DNA from: Melioribacter sp051488685
GTDB taxonomy: Bacteria; Bacteroidota; Ignavibacteria; Ignavibacteriales; Melioribacteraceae
DNA length: 64,000 bases
Assembly: GCF_051488685.1 (NCBI RefSeq)
Contig: NZ_JBPSEH010000007.1
Coordinates: forward strand, 124,001-188,000
Reading direction: 5' to 3'
Part shown: positions 61,325 through 64,000 of the stretch, in pieces
Numbering within the stretch: position 1 is the stretch's first letter
Layout: every line of letters starts with the position of its first letter
The notes under the pieces: model-generated
What the model saw: only the letters and a program-made list of their open reading frames with translations
Told to the model about the DNA's origin: nothing
The model's database searches: none
Program-made: the position numbers and the translations under genes

Positions 61325-61403
61325 ACTGACTAAAAAGTAATCAATCCACTCCTAAATCAAGGATGATGGTAATGTCGATCTACTTTTTAGTCAGTCTTTT
61401 TTT
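61325..61403 (+). terminator. Long-stem terminator after the lipoprotein gene
   Basis: ACTGACTAAAAAGTA at 61325-61339 is the exact reverse complement of TACTTTTTAGTCAGT at 61381-61395, a 15-bp perfect stem with a 41-base loop, followed by CTTTTTTT. The large loop is unusual for a simple terminator and resembles the arrangement at 54-154. Confidence 0.8.
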
Positions 61404-62709
61404 AGAAAGATTTTAGTACCTCTTCGATTATTTCAATTCCTTTGTCCACGTCATTTTTATTTACAATAAGCGGCGGTCTAAAACGTACTGTACTTACGCC
61501 GCAGCCAAGCATGAGCATTCTTTTTTCGAATAGTTTTGCCAGAAATTTTTTACGAACTTCTGGATTTGGTAAATCGAATGAACACATCAATCCCAATCCA
61601 CGAGCTTGCGATACTAATTTCGGGAATTTTTTTTCTATTTGTATTAATTGCTCGAGCAGGTATTTACCTGTAGCTTCAGCATTCTGAAGAAGATTTTCTT
61701 GAGAGATTATTTCAAGATATTTTCGTGAACGCACCATGTCAACTAAATTTCCACCCCAGGTTGAATTAATGCGGCTCGATTTTCTAAATACATTATCTTC
61801 CACTTCGTCGATTCGATTGGTCGACATAAATCCGCAGATCTGCACTTTTTTACCGAAAGCAATCATATCGGGTTGAACATAATGTTCATGCGCCCACATT
61901 TTTCCGGTTATACCAATTCCTGTTTGGACTTCATCAAATATTAGCATAATTTCATTTTCGAGTGTTATATCACGTAGTTTTTCGAAAAATTCTTTTCTGA
62001 AAAAATTGTCGCCACCTTCGCCCTGAATCGGTTCTATGATAAGCGCTGCAATATCATCTGGATTGTTTTTAATTGCATTGTAAATTTGATCGATGGCTTC
62101 CGATTCTGCTTTAACTATTTTATCGAGATTTTCCTGAAGCGGAAAAATTATTTTCGGATTCGATATCCTGGGCCAGTTGAACTTTGGAAAATATGCCGTT
62201 TTGTTTGGGTCGGTGTTTGTAAGCGACATTGTATAGCCCGTCCTACCATGGAAAGCACTTTTGAAATGAATAACCTGAGTGCCTTTTTCTTCTTTATATC
62301 CTTTCTGGAAATTTTTTTTAACTTTCCAGTCGAAAGCAGCTTTCAAAGCGTTTTCAACGGCGAGCGCTCCACCATCAATAAAAAATAGATGCTTGAAATC
62401 CGCTGGCATTGCATACTTTGAAAAAGCTTCTACAAATTTAGCCATTTCGAGTGTGTAAATATCTGAGTTCGACGGTTTGGACAAAGCGGCTCTTTGCAAT
62501 TCTTCAAGAAACTCTGATTCGAATAATTTCGGATGATTCATGCCCACAGGTGATGAAGCAAAGAAAGAATAAAAATCGAGAAACTTGTTTCCATTTCTCG
62601 CATCAACGAGATAAATTCCTTTGCTTTCAGAAAGATCGAGCAAAATATCAAATCCGTCGATTAACATATATCGACGTAAAAAGTCGAGTGCGTTTTCTTT
62701 TGTAATCAT
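61402..62709 (-). CDS. lat: L-lysine 6-aminotransferase
   Basis: A class III PLP aminotransferase that moves the epsilon amino group of lysine to 2-oxoglutarate, giving 2-aminoadipate 6-semialdehyde. The FFIDGGALAVENALKAAFDWK and KSAFHGRTGYTMSLTNTDP motifs are those of Lat rather than of ornithine aminotransferase. The PLP Lys lies in AFGKKVQICG near 300. Length 435 fits. AGGGAG precedes the ATG. The divergent ALDH gene could oxidise the product, forming a lysine-degradation pair. Confidence 0.9.
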   Translation of the reverse strand: MITKENALDFLRRYMLIDGFDILLDLSESKGIYLVDARNGNKFLDFYSFFASSPVGMNHPKLFESEFLEELQRAALSKPSNSDIYTLEMAKFVEAFSKYAMPADFKHLFFIDGGALAVENALKAAFDWKVKKNFQKGYKEEKGTQVIHFKSAFHGRTGYTMSLTNTDPNKTAYFPKFNWPRISNPKIIFPLQENLDKIVKAESEAIDQIYNAIKNNPDDIAALIIEPIQGEGGDNFFRKEFFEKLRDITLENEIMLIFDEVQTGIGITGKMWAHEHYVQPDMIAFGKKVQICGFMSTNRIDEVEDNVFRKSSRINSTWGGNLVDMVRSRKYLEIISQENLLQNAEATGKYLLEQLIQIEKKFPKLVSQARGLGLMCSFDLPNPEVRKKFLAKLFEKRMLMLGCGVSTVRFRPPLIVNKNDVDKGIEIIEEVLKSF

Positions 62710-63202
62710 TTGTTTCTCCCTGTTTTAATAATATAATAGAGCGAGAAGGGAGAAAAAATTTAGAAGACGTCTTCGAAGCGGGATGCCATATAATTTCGGA
62801 GTGTGTTTCGACCGGTTAATTTTTTGAAGTTTTTCATCTTATATCGATGTTGACAAACAAATATATCAAATGGAAAAATATTCATCAAGAACTATTAATA
62901 AGAAGATTTCAGGTTTACTGATAATATTCAATTTACTAAATTGGATAACAAATTTAAGGGATGAACGAAGTCCCTTTTAATTAATCGAAAGAGTAATCAA
63001 TTTTTACATAAATCGTTTTTGTATCAAGGATTATTGAGGGGGAGCATATCACTAAATGCTTTTTAATCGGTAATTATTAAGACAATTTGGAACATCAAAC
63101 TAAAGAGTCCGATACAGAATTAATATCTCGTGGAAAAAATTTTTTTCGGATAAGTTTTATAAATGCACTTAAAAATCCCTAAGAAAAAGCGGGAGGAGAA
63201 AA
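62710..63202. other. Divergent intergenic region between lat and the ALDH gene
   Basis: This 493-base gap carries a perfect 12-base palindrome GAAGACGTCTTC at 62763-62774, overlapped by CTTCGAAG (62771-62778), a possible operator 54 bases before lat. A weak hairpin AAGGGA/TCCCTT followed by TTT lies at 62956-62978. No convincing gene is seen; a 36-codon frame at 62870 lacks a ribosome site. Confidence 0.5.
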
Positions 63203-64000
63203 ATGGAATTCTTAAATCAACTGTTAATAACTGAAAAGAACAACGGCGCATCGACGGGCACCGATTGGGTCAAGACAAAAGGAGAAGCATTTGACGTAGT
63301 TTCACCTGTAGATGGAAAAGTAATTTCAAAAGTGATTCAAGCTGACGAGGAAGATTACGAGCGTGTTGTCGAAAAAGCCGAGCAAGCGTTCAAGTACTGG
63401 CGTACTGTGCCAGCTCCCAAAAGAGGCGAAATTGTCAGGCAAATCGGTCTTGAACTAAGAAAATATAAAGAACCTCTTGGTAAGCTGGTTTCTTATGAAA
63501 TGGGAAAGTCGCTGCAGGAAGGAATGGGCGAAGTGCAGGAGATGATTGATATATGCGATTTTGCTGTAGGTCTATCGAGACAACTTTACGGATTAACAAT
63601 CGCTTCCGAAAGAGAAAAACATCGAATGTATGAACAGTATCATCCGCTCGGTATCGTTGGCATCATAACAGCTTTTAATTTCCCTGTAGCCGTTTGGGCA
63701 TGGAATGCTATGATTGCAACTGTTTGTGGCGATGTCAATTTATGGAAACCTTCATCGAAAACGCCATTATCAGCAATAGCCGTACAAAATATTTTGGCTG
63801 GTGTAATAAAATCGAATAACCTGCCAGAAGGACTCTTTAATTTGATAATTGGTAAAGGTTCGACTATCGGCAACAAATTATTGAACGACAAAAGGATACC
63901 ACTCATTTCATTGACCGGCTCAATTGCTGTAGGTAAACGAGCAGCAGGCATTATTGCAGGTAGATTTGGTAGGTCGATATTAGAACTGGGTGGCAACAAT
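63203..64000 (+). CDS. ALDH7-type aldehyde dehydrogenase, probably 2-aminoadipate semialdehyde dehydrogenase (partial)
   Basis: The first 266 codons of a NAD-dependent aldehyde dehydrogenase; the window ends in frame. It has GIVGIITAFNFPVAVWAWN (the oxyanion Asn), the NAD-binding SLTGSIAVGKR and ILELGGNN. The NN after ELGG is typical of the ALDH7/antiquitin family, whose members oxidise aminoadipate semialdehyde. The catalytic Cys lies beyond the window. Strong GGGAGGAG (63191-63198) precedes the ATG. It is divergent from lat, which supplies the substrate. Confidence 0.9.
   Translation, partial: MEFLNQLLITEKNNGASTGTDWVKTKGEAFDVVSPVDGKVISKVIQADEEDYERVVEKAEQAFKYWRTVPAPKRGEIVRQIGLELRKYKEPLGKLVSYEMGKSLQEGMGEVQEMIDICDFAVGLSRQLYGLTIASEREKHRMYEQYHPLGIVGIITAFNFPVAVWAWNAMIATVCGDVNLWKPSSKTPLSAIAVQNILAGVIKSNNLPEGLFNLIIGKGSTIGNKLLNDKRIPLISLTGSIAVGKRAAGIIAGRFGRSILELGGNN

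Noticed and set aside
62870..62980. 36-codon frame with a hydrophobic centre
   Set aside because: No Shine-Dalgarno, the end overlaps a weak hairpin, and the region is AT-rich enough for such a frame to occur by chance.

Overview
The window is a gene-dense, AT-rich stretch of bacterial chromosome carrying housekeeping and biosynthetic genes. It shows no phage, CRISPR array or complete insertion sequence. Several traits point to the Bacteroidota/Chlorobiota group, most likely an Ignavibacteria-type organism. These are a 286-residue primary sigma factor without region 1.1, promoters of the form TTTG-N20-TAnnTTTG, a small histone H1-like protein, a DUF2851 protein, and many TTG/GTG starts and start/stop overlaps. 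The lineage is inferred; no rRNA gene is present to fix it.

Layout. 1-4300: a lytic transglycosylase, CTP synthase and a secreted TPR protein. 4326-13197: a long + strand run joining purine synthesis (purN, purH), the cell-shape operon (mreB, mreC, mreD, mrdA, rodA) and pyrimidine genes (dcd, pyrF), followed by a DUF2851 protein. 14767-18078: minus-strand bifunctional nuclease, etfA, etfB, rpmB and ferritin. 18161-22575: a peptidoglycan glycosyltransferase, two tRNA-Ser genes, small unknown proteins and a secreted prolyl oligopeptidase. 22967-29196: glutamate dehydrogenase, then two overlapping genes for unusual PEP-synthase-like proteins, the second fused to a nucleotidyltransferase domain. 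30090-36934: the complete hisGDCBHAF-IE operon behind a histidine leader peptide and attenuator. 37020-37880: a tandem rhodanese. 37877-44556: the complete trpEGDCFBA operon on the minus strand behind a tryptophan leader peptide and attenuator. 45289-48585: a class V aminotransferase, the primary sigma factor and an ECF sigma factor. 49318-53376: a tightly overlapping minus-strand operon with an acyl-CoA dehydrogenase, a second HisA-like protein, a cyclic-nucleotide-binding protein, a universal stress protein and an eIF2B-like protein. 53488-61319: a hydrolase, BioY, a membrane Fe-S oxidoreductase, a histone-like protein, an MFS transporter, dusB, apt, rsmI and a lipoprotein. 61402-64000: divergent lysine-catabolism genes (lysine 6-aminotransferase and an ALDH7-type dehydrogenase cut by the window end).

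How the genes work together. The his and trp operons end on either side of one sulfurtransferase gene, and each is preceded by a leader peptide rich in its own product amino acid plus a classical set of alternative hairpins. EtfAB, the acyl-CoA dehydrogenase and the HdrD-like membrane Fe-S protein could form an electron path from acyl-CoA to the quinone pool, although they lie in separate operons. Five tail-to-tail gene pairs overlap at their 3' ends.

Most worth a second look: the PEP-synthase-like pair with a conserved GRWG/G[ST]HFF domain in place of the phosphohistidine domain; the decayed HAD domain at the N terminus of HisB; the second HisA and the eIF2B-like protein sharing an operon with stress and cNMP-binding proteins; and the two amino-acid attenuators.
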